A stretch of DNA of 11,251 nt from Actinomycetota bacterium (GCA_005883295.1 VAWV01000169.1:1-11251), one strand, 5' to 3'. Positions 5,698-11,251 are shown, counted from the first letter of the stretch. The notes: generated by a model from the sequence alone, not told the origin. Program-made: numbers and translations.

Positions 5698-7062
5698 TCA
5701 GGCGACCTGTGCCTCCCGCATCGGCTCGGCAGCCGGTCGCGGCGCGCGCGCCTGGGTGACCGGTACGCCGCGCTCCGGCACCATCGTGATCCCCCGGCGC
5801 TGGACCCGGTCGGGCTCGGGGTGAACCGCGGCGAGCGCCGCCCGCTCGAGCACCCGCTCGATCACCACGCGCATCTCGAACAGCGCGAAGCTCGCGCCGA
5901 GGCAGCGCCGCACTCCGCCGCCGAACGGGATCCACGTGTAGGTGTCCGGCGGAGATTCATCGAGGAACCGCTCGGGTCGGAACTCGGCGGGCTCCGGATA
6001 CCGATCCGGGCGGGCGTGGATCCCGGCGATCGACGGGTTGATCTCCACGCCGGGCGGGATCCGGTAGCCCGCGAGCTCGAAGGGCTCCCCGCGGACCTTG
6101 CGGCCGATTCCCGGGATCACGGGCCGCACCCGCAGCGACTCCTTCGCCACGGCGTCCATGTAGCCGTCCGGGTCGCCCGACTCGAGCGCCGTGCGCAGCT
6201 TGGTCAGCACGCGGTCGTCGTGCAGCAGGAGGTCCAGGGTCCAGGCCAGGGCGGTCGCGGTCGTCTCGTGCCCGGCGACCAGCAGCGTTACGAGCTCGTC
6301 GCGGATCTCCTGGTCGGTCATGGGCTGCCCGTCCTCGTCGCGGGCGAGGAGCAGCGTTGAGAACACGTCCTCGCGCTCCTCGAGGTCGGGAAGCGCGCGC
6401 CGCTTCGCGATCTCGTCGAAGATCAGCTCGTCCACGCGTGCGCGGCGCTCCTCGAACCTGCGGATCCCGTCTCCGCGCCGCAGGCGGCTCATCGACATCG
6501 TGAGCACGAATATTCCGACGGGTCGCGAGATCGGCTGGAGCATCGCCCGCAATGCGCGGTGCAGCTCGGTGTAGCGCTGGCCCTCGCTCACGCAGAAGCC
6601 CGCGCGCCTGATCACGTCGAGGGTGAGCGCCTGCATCGCGGGAAGGAGCTCGAACGGCTCGCCCACCGGCCACGAGTCGATCTCCCGATCGGCCGCGTCG
6701 CGCATGATCGAGTCGTAGGCCTTCATCCGCTGGCCGTGAAAGGCGGGCAGCATCAGCCGCCGGTGGCGCATGTGCTCCGAGCCGTCCAGGAGCAGCACCG
6801 ATCGCTCGCCCAGCACCGGACCGAGCAGTGCGTTGGCCTCGCCCGCGCGCAGCTGGTCGGGCGAGCCCTTGAACACCTGCTTCACGATCTCCGGCTCGAA
6901 CACCATCACGAAGCGCGAGTCGAACAGCGTGCTCAGGGTCACCACGTCGCCGTAGCGGCGGTGGGCCCAGCGGAGGTAGCGGCGCGGGCTCAGGATGAAC
7001 CCGAGCGTCTGCACGAGGCGCGGGAGCCTGGGGCCGGGCGGGAGGCTGCTCACGGCGGCCAT
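5698..7062 (-). CDS. Cytochrome P450
   Basis: A 454-aa soluble P450, near the usual bacterial length plus a short C-terminal tail. All family landmarks are present: C-helix HMRHRRLMLPAFHGQRM; I-helix AGHETT (Ala263-Thr268), the oxygen-activating acid/Thr pair; K-helix ESLR (Glu308-Arg311); PERF meander; and the Cys loop FGGGVRRCLG with haem-ligand Cys387. It should insert oxygen into a substrate using electrons from a ferredoxin or similar partner; none is encoded in the window. There is no N-terminal anchor; the start 'SSLPPGPRLPRL' has the Pro-rich hinge seen ahead of many P450 cores. The substrate cannot be read from sequence. It is the first gene of the leftward run with the lipoprotein and TPM-like gene. 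A palindromic operator-like site lies 17-32 bases upstream of its ATG. Confidence 0.97.
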   Translation of the reverse strand: MAAVSSLPPGPRLPRLVQTLGFILSPRRYLRWAHRRYGDVVTLSTLFDSRFVMVFEPEIVKQVFKGSPDQLRAGEANALLGPVLGERSVLLLDGSEHMRHRRLMLPAFHGQRMKAYDSIMRDAADREIDSWPVGEPFELLPAMQALTLDVIRRAGFCVSEGQRYTELHRALRAMLQPISRPVGIFVLTMSMSRLRRGDGIRRFEERRARVDELIFDEIAKRRALPDLEEREDVFSTLLLARDEDGQPMTDQEIRDELVTLLVAGHETTATALAWTLDLLLHDDRVLTKLRTALESGDPDGYMDAVAKESLRVRPVIPGIGRKVRGEPFELAGYRIPPGVEINPSIAGIHARPDRYPEPAEFRPERFLDESPPDTYTWIPFGGGVRRCLGASFALFEMRVVIERVLERAALAAVHPEPDRVQRRGITMVPERGVPVTQARAPRPAAEPMREAQVA

Positions 7063-7078
7063 CGCCCGTCGATGTTCG

Positions 7079-7094
7079 CAGACCGTGCGGTCTG
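7079..7094. promoter_or_regulatory. Operator-like palindrome upstream of the P450
   Basis: A perfect inverted repeat, CAGACCG-TG-CGGTCTG, sits 17-32 bases upstream of the P450 ATG. AGACCG-N2-CGGTCT is a typical shape of sites bound by TetR-family repressors, which commonly control P450s and efflux genes. No TetR gene is in the window, so the regulator would act from elsewhere. I could not find a convincing -10/-35 pair next to it. Confidence 0.5.
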
Positions 7095-7112
7095 GCTAGG
7101 TGACCTGAAGCA

Positions 7113-7130
7113 CTGACCGAGCTCGGTCAG
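7113..7130 (-). terminator. Perfect 18-bp palindrome over the Ku stop codon
   Basis: CTGACCGAGCTCGGTCAG reads identically on both strands and contains the TGA of the Ku gene (complement of 7127-7129). As RNA it can fold into a seven-base-pair stem with an AGCU loop. No T-run follows, so it is at best a non-canonical terminator or an mRNA 3'-end stabiliser between Ku and the P450. It could instead be a second protein binding site ahead of the P450. Confidence 0.4.
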
Positions 7131-8005
7131 CTCTTGGACTTCGCGCGGCTGCCGCGACGTGCAGGCTGCTTCTTGGCGCCGGCGCCGTCCTCGGCGCCGC
7201 GGCGCCGCGAACGTGCGCCGCCGCTCTCCTTCTTGGCGGCGTCGAGGCTCGCCTCGAGCGCGGCCATCAGGTCGGGCACCTTCTCGGGCTCCTCCGCGAC
7301 CGGCTGGAGCACCACCTCCTCGCCCTCCGCCTTGCGCTCGATCAGGTCGAGCACGGCCTCGCGGTACTCGTCGTGGAACTTCTCGGGATCGAACTCGGCC
7401 GTCAGGCTCTCGATCAACTGGCGTGCCATGTCGAGCTCGCGCTTGGTGGTGTCCACGTCGTCGCCGGGCGTCTCGTCGAACGAGTCCGGGTTCACGACCT
7501 CGTCCGCGAAGTTCATGGTCGCCATCGCCAGGACGCCCTCGAGCGGTCGGATCGCCACCAGCTGCTCCTTGGTCCGGATCACCACCCGCGCGATCGCCAC
7601 CTTGCCCGCGTCGGCCATCGCGTCAACGAGCAGCTTGTACGGCTTGGCGGCGCCCTGCCCGGGGAGCAGGTAGTAGGGGTGGTCGTAGTAGAGGGGGTCG
7701 ATGTCGCTCAGGTCGACGAACTCCTCGATGTCGATCGTCCTCGTCTTCTTGGGATCGAGCGCCTCGAGCTCCTCGGAGGTGACCACCACGTAGCGATCGG
7801 GACTGATCTCGTAGCCCTTCACGATGTCGTCCCAGGGGACCTCCTCGCCGTCGGCCGGGCACATCCGCTTCTGCTGGATGCGCACGCCGTCGGCGGCGTG
7901 GAGCTGGTGGAAACGAACGGTCTTCTTGGAGACCGCGCTGTACAGCTTCACCGGGACGTTGACCAGCCCGAAGCTGATCGCGCCGGTCCATATCGATCGG
8001 GGCAT
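7127..8005 (-). CDS. ku: Non-homologous end-joining protein Ku
   Basis: A 292-aa bacterial Ku with the classic N-terminus PRSIWTGAISFGLVNVPVKLYSA, followed by the FHQLH segment and the basic-acidic bridge region 'KRMCPADGEEVPWDDIVKGYE'. Residues from about 10 to 190 form the ring-shaped core that threads onto broken DNA ends as a homodimer. DPLYYDHPYYLLPG and IRPLEGVLAMATMNFADEV are typical core segments. The C-terminal part (about 255-292) is an extended Lys/Arg/Ser/Gly tail, as in many actinobacterial Ku proteins, likely for extra DNA contact. Ku normally recruits the ligase LigD; no LigD or other ATP-dependent ligase is in this window. ATG 8005 is preceded on the coding strand by AAGGGG, which fits a ribosome binding site, but this start lies inside the palindrome GGGGCATGCCCC (7999-8010). 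The gene is read alone, divergently from the 54-aa membrane protein. Confidence 0.97.
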   Translation of the reverse strand: MPRSIWTGAISFGLVNVPVKLYSAVSKKTVRFHQLHAADGVRIQQKRMCPADGEEVPWDDIVKGYEISPDRYVVVTSEELEALDPKKTRTIDIEEFVDLSDIDPLYYDHPYYLLPGQGAAKPYKLLVDAMADAGKVAIARVVIRTKEQLVAIRPLEGVLAMATMNFADEVVNPDSFDETPGDDVDTTKRELDMARQLIESLTAEFDPEKFHDEYREAVLDLIERKAEGEEVVLQPVAEEPEKVPDLMAALEASLDAAKKESGGARSRRRGAEDGAGAKKQPARRGSRAKSKS

Positions 8006-8066
8006 GCCCCTTAGTTTCCCGCAAACGCCGCTCGTTCATCGTGGGTGAGAGGGAGATTGCGGTCTG

Positions 8067-8079
8067 TAACGGGCCGTTA
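8067..8079. promoter_or_regulatory. Palindrome between Ku and the 54-aa gene
   Basis: TAACGG-G-CCGTTA is a perfect 6+1+6 inverted repeat in the 168-base divergent spacer, 62 bases upstream of the Ku start and 95 upstream of the 54-aa protein. It has the size of a dimer binding site and could serve either gene. I did not find a promoter I trust for either one. Confidence 0.35.
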
Positions 8080-8094
8080 ACCCAACTGGGGGGC

Positions 8095-8171
8095 TTGGAC
8101 TCCTTTAGGTACGGGAACAATCAGCCCAGGGCACCCGAAATACGCGCCCTGGAATGAGGGAAGGAGTCCAA
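8095..8171 (+). promoter_or_regulatory. Structured 5' leader that can hide the ribosome binding site
   Basis: A perfect 11-base inverted repeat (TTGGACTCCTT at 8095-8105 and AAGGAGTCCAA at 8161-8171) encloses a second perfect 7-base one (CCAGGGC at 8126-8132 and GCCCTGG at 8146-8152). The 3' outer arm contains AAGGAG, the Shine-Dalgarno of the 54-aa gene, two bases before ATG 8174. If transcription starts at or before 8095, the outer stem would cover the ribosome binding site. This suggests a translational switch, but the transcription start is unknown. Confidence 0.55.
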
Positions 8172-8173
8172 CG

Positions 8174-8338
8174 ATGATCGGAATCCTCATAGCAGTGCTC
8201 TTCGCGGCGCTCGTATGGGCGATCTGCGTCGCGTTGGGGCTGCCCGCGATCGTCGGCATCGTCGCGGCGATCCTGGTGCTGCTGGCCGGCGTCCCGAGCG
8301 GTGGGTACGGGCTCGGAGGCCGGTTCGGCCGCTACTAA
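8174..8338 (+). CDS. 54-aa hydrophobic membrane protein
   Basis: ATG 8174 follows a strong ribosome binding site (AAGGAG at 8161-8166). The 54-residue product has two closely spaced hydrophobic segments, about residues 2-20 (IGILIAVLFAALVWAICVAL) and 24-40 (PAIVGIVAAILVLLAGV), joined at G-L-P. It ends in a Gly/Arg/Tyr-rich tail, GGYGLGGRFGRY. It is probably a membrane hairpin with the basic tail inside. I recall short proteins of the form 'I-x-x-A-L-G-L-P-x-I-V-x-x-I-A-A-I-L-V-L-L-A-G' in related actinobacteria, all uncharacterised. It stands alone on the + strand between two leftward units, with its own structured leader, which suggests conditional expression. The third codon position is GC-rich as in neighbouring genes, supporting real coding. 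Confidence 0.8.
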   Translation: MIGILIAVLFAALVWAICVALGLPAIVGIVAAILVLLAGVPSGGYGLGGRFGRY

Positions 8339-8367
8339 CCGAGCAGCCCTGAGGTAACACGGCACGG

Positions 8368-8393
8368 CCGCGGCGCGCATGTGCGCGCTGCGG
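8368..8393. terminator. GC-rich hairpin between convergent genes
   Basis: Arms 8368-8379 (CCGCGGCGCGCA) and 8382-8393 (TGCGCGCTGCGG) pair over twelve positions with one G-T wobble and a tiny centre. It starts 29 bases after the 54-aa stop and ends 22 bases before the stop end of the eRF1-like gene, so it could end transcripts from both sides. No T-run is present, as is usual for GC-rich actinobacteria. Confidence 0.55.
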
Positions 8394-8415
8394 GCCGGCG
8401 CCGCCCTGACCCGTC

Positions 8416-9561
8416 TTAGAAGCGGAGCACCGCGCCGACACCGCCGCGGCGCTCGAGCTCGTCGCGGTAGTGGCGGCTCACGAGGACCTCGGCCGACTGG
8501 AGGATCGCCAGCTCGATGGCGCTCTCCACGACGTCGTCGCGGCGCTCCAGGGGGCCGCCGTCGGCCGGGCAGCGCTTCAGGTCCTGCACGCCCACCCAGC
8601 CGCAACTGCGGCAGAAGACCCCTGGCGCGGTCAGCCCGTCGACGACGAGCAGCGTGCCCACGCGGCGCTCGTTCAGCGCCTCGATCGTGTCCTCGATCCC
8701 GACCACCGCGCGGCCACCCGAGCCCACACCCTCCTCGAGCCGGTCCAGGGCCTCGCGCTCGCGCACCCGGTCGATCTCGTCGATCGCCGGCGCGGCCGCT
8801 CGGCGCACATCCTCGGCGGTGGTGTTCTCCACGTCGCCCTTCACGCGCCCCGCGATGCGCTCGCGGACGTATGGGTGGAGCTTCTGCTCGAAGTCCGAGA
8901 TGATCTCCTCCGGCCCGCCCACCAGCGCGCGCTCGAAGGGGGAGCGCTTGAAGCGGCGGAAGACGATGTCAGCCGAGCGCTTTAGGTGGTCGTGGACCTC
9001 CTTGTCGACGCTGCGCTGGTACCGCGCCTGCGACCACCCGCCCTGATCGTGCTGGCCATGCACCTCGTCGGTGATCGGCGGGAGCTCGTCGAGGCGCTCG
9101 CGCGACCCGCGCAGCATCCGCGTGACCTGGCGGTTGACGAGCAGGATGCACCAGCTCCCGCGGGTGGCGAGCTCGGCGAGCGGCTCCACGAAGGGCGAGT
9201 CGTTCAGGCAGACCCGCGTCTCGATCGGTCGGGGCAGCTTGATCGGCTCGAACAGGTCAGCCGGGCCGCACAGGTAGAGGGCGAGGCCGTGGGCGCCCTC
9301 GAAGTCGGTCCCGTTCAGGAACCGGCGCGCGCGCTCGACGTCCTCACGCAGCGCGACCTCCTGTCCGTGATCGAGGCCGGCCGCCTCGCGAACGCAGCGG
9401 TCGGCCTGGTCCACCAGCGAGTTGATCTCGGTCGCGCGCGCACGGGCGGTCCCGAACTGCGACGGATCCAGGTTGAGGAACAGGCTCAGCACGCGCGCGC
9501 CGTCGGGGCGGAAGTCCGCCAGGCGGCGTAGGAGCTCGTTGCTCAGCTCGTTCGTCTGCAT
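8416..9561 (-). CDS. Bacterial eRF1/Vms1-like factor (baeRF superfamily)
   Basis: A 381-aa protein from ATG 9561. The middle domain contains GGWSQARYQRS (Gly174-Ser184, with Gln178). It occupies the place of the eRF1 GGQ loop and matches the GxxQ-type motif of Vms1-like peptidyl-tRNA-cleaving enzymes. Then come a basic helix with HLKRSADIVFRRFKRSPFERALVGGPEEI and an ERIAGRVKGDVENTTAEDV segment typical of the bacterial/archaeal eRF1-like (baeRF) families described by comparative genomics. The C-terminal domain is L7Ae-like (VGTLLVVDGLTAPGVFCRSC) with a Cys317-x2-Cys320-x10-Cys331 cluster, ending in VESAIELAILQSAEVLVS. The expected fourth zinc Cys is replaced (CPADGG). Baerf proteins are proposed to act on stalled ribosomes or peptidyl-tRNA; activity here is inferred. 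It is the last gene of the leftward run, 33 bases after the coiled-coil gene. The exact baeRF subfamily (I lean to family 10) is not certain. Confidence 0.87.
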   Translation of the reverse strand: MQTNELSNELLRRLADFRPDGARVLSLFLNLDPSQFGTARARATEINSLVDQADRCVREAAGLDHGQEVALREDVERARRFLNGTDFEGAHGLALYLCGPADLFEPIKLPRPIETRVCLNDSPFVEPLAELATRGSWCILLVNRQVTRMLRGSRERLDELPPITDEVHGQHDQGGWSQARYQRSVDKEVHDHLKRSADIVFRRFKRSPFERALVGGPEEIISDFEQKLHPYVRERIAGRVKGDVENTTAEDVRRAAAPAIDEIDRVREREALDRLEEGVGSGGRAVVGIEDTIEALNERRVGTLLVVDGLTAPGVFCRSCGWVGVQDLKRCPADGGPLERRDDVVESAIELAILQSAEVLVSRHYRDELERRGGVGAVLRF

Positions 9562-9594
9562 CGCGTCGCGTTTCTACCCGCTCCAGTGCGGCGG

Positions 9595-10068
9595 CTACCG
9601 CTCCTCTTCCTCGCGTTCGGCGTCCGCTTGGGCGGCGTCCTCGAGCTCGGCCTGCCTCTCCTCGCCCTTCGCCTCACCCGACGCCGGATCCTCGGATTCC
9701 AGCTGGTGGGCGCCGGATGCCTCGGGCTCGGTGGCGCCGGGGGCACTGGGGTCGGACTTCTTGGCCTCCCAGTCGGAGCGAGTCTCATCGATCTCCCGTT
9801 CCAGGCGCTCGCTGCGCTCGGCCTGCTGCTCCGTCTCCCGCTCTAGCTCGTCGGCCCGCTCGTCGTGCTCCATGTCCTCCGCCTCTCGCTCCGCTTCCGC
9901 GCGTTCCTCCAGCTTCTCCCTCAGGTAGCTGGCCTTTTGTGCACGGCGCTCGTGCTGCTCCGCCTCGTCGTCCTCGATCGAGGCCTCGGCCTGCTTGCGT
10001 TCCCGGGCCTCGCGCCGCAGCTGTTCGAGGCGAAGCTCCTGGGTCGTCGGCTCGTCGTCGGCCGGCAC
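9595..10068 (-). CDS. Highly charged coiled-coil protein of unknown function
   Basis: A 157-aa protein from GTG 10068, 18 bases after the DUF2993-like stop. About residues 8-100 are a continuous helix of Glu/Arg/Lys/Ala heptads (for example LRLEQLRREARERKQAEA, RRAQKASYLREKLEERAE, LERETEQQAERSERLEREID), predicting a long coiled coil. The remaining third is an acidic, disordered-looking tail rich in Ser/Pro/Gly/Glu. I count 43 Glu among 157 residues and no Cys, Phe, Val or Asn. There is no signal peptide or membrane helix, so it should be cytosolic. The segment HERRAQKASYLREKLEERAE recalls unnamed charged proteins of related actinobacteria. The direction and spacing fit one transcript with the DUF2993-like and eRF1-like genes. 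A scaffold, chaperone or stress-protective role is possible, but nothing in the sequence decides it. The third-position bias fits this frame better than the opposite strand, where long frames also run. Confidence 0.78.
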   Translation of the reverse strand: MPADDEPTTQELRLEQLRREARERKQAEASIEDDEAEQHERRAQKASYLREKLEERAEAEREAEDMEHDERADELERETEQQAERSERLEREIDETRSDWEAKKSDPSAPGATEPEASGAHQLESEDPASGEAKGEERQAELEDAAQADAEREEEER

Positions 10069-10086
10069 CCGTCCGACCTTACTGCG

Positions 10087-10713
10087 TCAGAGCCGATCGG
10101 CGATGGCAGCCGCGATCGCGGCGGCGAGGGGCCCGGCGGATACCCCCGCAACAGAGCCGTCCACGGTCTCGACCTCGGGCCGGCCATCGCGGCTGCGGAT
10201 GTTCGCGTCGACCTCCACGGGGATCGGCTCCGCGGAGAACGGGACCACCCCGCTGGCGATCTTCCCAATGAGTCCTCCCACGGGCCCGGCCAGCTCGTTG
10301 CCCGCGTAGCTGGAGAGCGCGCGGGCCGTGACCGAGGCGCTGATCACGAGCGCGTAGGGGTCGGAAGTGCTGTGGCGTGCGATCGTCACCTGCCGCACCG
10401 CGAACGGTCCCGCCGACATGCGGGTGAGCCGCACGTCGGCCTGGTTGAAGCGGTCGAGCTCGCCGAACACCTGGCTGTTGCCGTTCGCGTTGAGGAGGTC
10501 CACGTGCAGCCCGTCACCGCGCACCTTGATCCTGCTCCCGTCGTTGAAGAGCAGGCGCACGGCAGGCAGCGCATCGATGGTCACCTGGGCGTGGCCACCC
10601 TTCGCCGTGAGCCGCTTCTCGGCCCGATGCTCGAGGTAGGCGGGTACGGCCAGCTGGCTCGCGACGAGCAGCACGACGATGGCGGCGGCGGCGTACAGCA
10701 AGGCGCGTCGCAT
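10087..10713 (-). CDS. DUF2993 / LmeA-like lipid-binding protein
   Basis: A 208-aa protein from ATG 10713. Residues 1-25 form an uncleaved or cleavable hydrophobic N-terminus (MRRALLYAAAAIVVLLVASQ), followed by the family-typical P-A-Y-L-E-H-R-A-E-K-R-L. The rest is beta-rich, with VTIDALPAVRLLFNDGSRIKVRGDGLHVDL near residues 44-73, alternating strands to about 180, and the segment ALVISASVTARALSSYAGN that matches the helical part of DUF2993 domains. LmeA, the founding member in mycobacteria, binds phospholipid and helps lipomannan elongation in the periplasm. Transferring that role here is inference, and the glycolipid may differ. It is the first gene of the run with the coiled-coil and eRF1-like genes, and divergent from the tRNA. 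No clear ribosome binding site precedes ATG, so the mRNA may be leaderless or nearly so. Confidence 0.8.
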   Translation of the reverse strand: MRRALLYAAAAIVVLLVASQLAVPAYLEHRAEKRLTAKGGHAQVTIDALPAVRLLFNDGSRIKVRGDGLHVDLLNANGNSQVFGELDRFNQADVRLTRMSAGPFAVRQVTIARHSTSDPYALVISASVTARALSSYAGNELAGPVGGLIGKIASGVVPFSAEPIPVEVDANIRSRDGRPEVETVDGSVAGVSAGPLAAAIAAAIADRL

Positions 10714-10760
10714 GGTGGCGTAAGTGTCGCGGAGCGTCGAGGGGACCGAGCCGACCCGCG

Positions 10761-10789
10761 CTGACCGGGCTCCCCGCGGCGCCTAGAAT
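10761..10789 (+). promoter_or_regulatory. Sigma-70-type promoter of tRNA-Ser
   Basis: CTGACC at 10761-10766 (-35, four of six to TTGACA) and TAGAAT at 10784-10789 (-10, five of six to TATAAT) are exactly 17 bases apart. The predicted start, around 10796, lies about five bases before the mature tRNA end, as expected for a tRNA with a short 5' leader. Confidence 0.75.
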
Positions 10790-10800
10790 CGTCCGTCCAG

Positions 10801-10889
10801 GGAGAGGTGGCCGAGTGGCTGAAGGCACTCGCCTGCTAAGCGAGTAAGGGGTGCAAGCTCCTTCGCGGGTTCGAATCCCGCCCTCTCCG
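10801..10889 (+). tRNA. tRNA-Ser (anticodon GCU)
   Basis: The acceptor stem GGAGAGG (10801-10807) pairs with CCTCTCC (10882-10888), followed by discriminator G10889. The D arm carries GCCGAGTGGCTGAAGGC. The anticodon stem CTCGC/GCGAG encloses loop CTGCTAA, giving anticodon GCT at 10835-10837, which reads AGC and AGU serine codons. The long variable arm (AAGGGG paired with CTCCTT) is diagnostic of class II tRNAs such as Ser and Leu. The T arm is GCGGG-TTCGAAT-CCCGC. No 3' CCA is encoded, so it must be added enzymatically. Confidence 0.97.
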
Positions 10890-10896
10890 CTCCGAA

Positions 10897-10918
10897 CGAA
10901 AGAAACGGCGCTCTTTCG
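10897..10918 (+). terminator. Hairpin just downstream of tRNA-Ser
   Basis: CGAAAGA (10897-10903) and TCTTTCG (10912-10918) form a perfect seven-base-pair stem around an eight-base loop, eight bases after the tRNA. The right arm contains a short TTT run. It can act as a terminator or as a boundary for tRNA 3' processing. The rest of 10919-11028 holds no gene that I can support. Confidence 0.5.
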
Positions 10919-11028
10919 AACCCGCGACGGGCTACGAGATCACCCCGACCACACCGAAGGGCCGGGCGCCGCCTAGCAACCCGTACACGCTCGGGCTGGT
11001 CCGCGCCTGTGCAGCCGCGTAGCGTTCC

Positions 11029-11251
11029 CTATCCGGCGACGAGCGCCGCGAGCTTGTCGAAGGCGGCGCTCCACCCGGCCTCGGCACCGCCGCGCCCCTC
11101 GGGCGGGTAGAGACCGTCGCTGAGCGTCATGCGCGTCTTGGCACCGTGGTCGTGGAACTCCACGCGCACAACCGTGGGCTCGTGCATGCCCACCTCCGGC
11201 ATCGGGTCCGAACGCAGGACGATCAGCTCCGGCTCCACGAGCTCGAGGATG
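11029..11251 (-). CDS. AHSA1/SRPBCC-domain protein, C-terminal part (start outside the window)
   Basis: The frame is open to the right edge; the visible end codes for about 73 residues, beginning ILELVEPELIVLRSD and ending GWSAAFDKLAALVAG. The order 'E-x-V-x-P-E-x-[IL]-V', then a strand 'VVRVEFHDHGAKTRMTL', then a final helix 'GW-x-x-[AL]-[FL]-D-K-L-A-x-L-V' is the C-terminal half of AHSA1-like SRPBCC domains. These are small soluble helix-grip folds that bind hydrophobic ligands. In actinobacteria, proteins of this type commonly sit beside ArsR regulators; any such partner would lie beyond the window. The GTG visible at 11238 is probably internal, since coding-like sequence continues upstream of it. 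Confidence 0.8.
   Translation of the reverse strand, partial: ILELVEPELIVLRSDPMPEVGMHEPTVVRVEFHDHGAKTRMTLSDGLYPPEGRGGAEAGWSAAFDKLAALVAG

Noticed and set aside
7127..8005. A Ku-LigD end-joining operon
   Set aside because: Only Ku is present; the neighbours on both sides are unrelated and no ligase, polymerase or nuclease domain is visible.
9422..9928. Ser/Arg-rich + strand frame
   Set aside because: It is the shadow of the Glu/Arg-rich coiled-coil gene and the eRF1-like start on the other strand; Ser/Arg runs are what GAG/CGC codons give in reverse.
10891..11022. Possible small gene after tRNA-Ser
   Set aside because: It has no start codon with a ribosome binding site and begins within tRNA-antisense-like sequence, so I treat it as a remnant or chance.

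Overview
The window is GC-rich, with strong G/C preference at third codon positions, frequent GTG starts and several overlapping stop/start junctions. Ku, a bacterial eRF1-like factor, a DUF2993/LmeA-type protein, a cytochrome P450 and an extracellular beta-sandwich domain point to a soil actinobacterium. My best guess is class Thermoleophilia (Solirubrobacterales or a relative). This placement is inference from gene content and style, not a measured phylogeny.

Layout. (1) 1-1258 (+): the 3' part of a secreted beta-propeller-like protein. (2) 1282-4224 (+): a tight operon-like run of five genes. They are a small membrane protein that looks frameshifted, a membrane-anchored cupredoxin-like protein without the usual copper Cys, a 468-aa polytopic membrane protein, a 45-aa single-pass protein and a 161-aa four-helix membrane protein. 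All carry histidines at membrane or membrane-edge positions, and the set looks like an uncharacterised membrane module for metal or redox work. (3) 4225-4419: a convergent spacer with two long imperfect hairpins that share a sequence pattern. (4) 7062 down to 4420 (-): a cytochrome P450, a lipoprotein and a secreted, C-terminally anchored TPM-like protein, with a TetR-style palindrome just ahead of the P450. (5) 8005-7127 (-): the end-joining protein Ku. (6) 8174-8338 (+): a 54-aa membrane protein whose ribosome binding site lies in the arm of a perfect inverted repeat. (7) 10713 down to 8416 (-): a run of DUF2993-like protein, a very charged coiled-coil protein and an eRF1/Vms1-like factor. 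(8) 10801-10889 (+): tRNA-Ser(GCU) with a recognisable promoter. (9) 11029 to the right edge (-): the C-terminal end of an AHSA1/SRPBCC protein.

No gene-free stretch exceeds 300 bases. The longest spacers are 4225-4419, 8006-8173 and 10890-11028; each is described below. I saw no CRISPR array, insertion sequence, integrase, rRNA or replication origin.

The two best candidates for undescribed biology are the histidine-rich membrane cassette at 1282-4224 and the RNA-level elements: the paired hairpins at 4245-4358 and the RBS-sequestering leader at 8095-8171.
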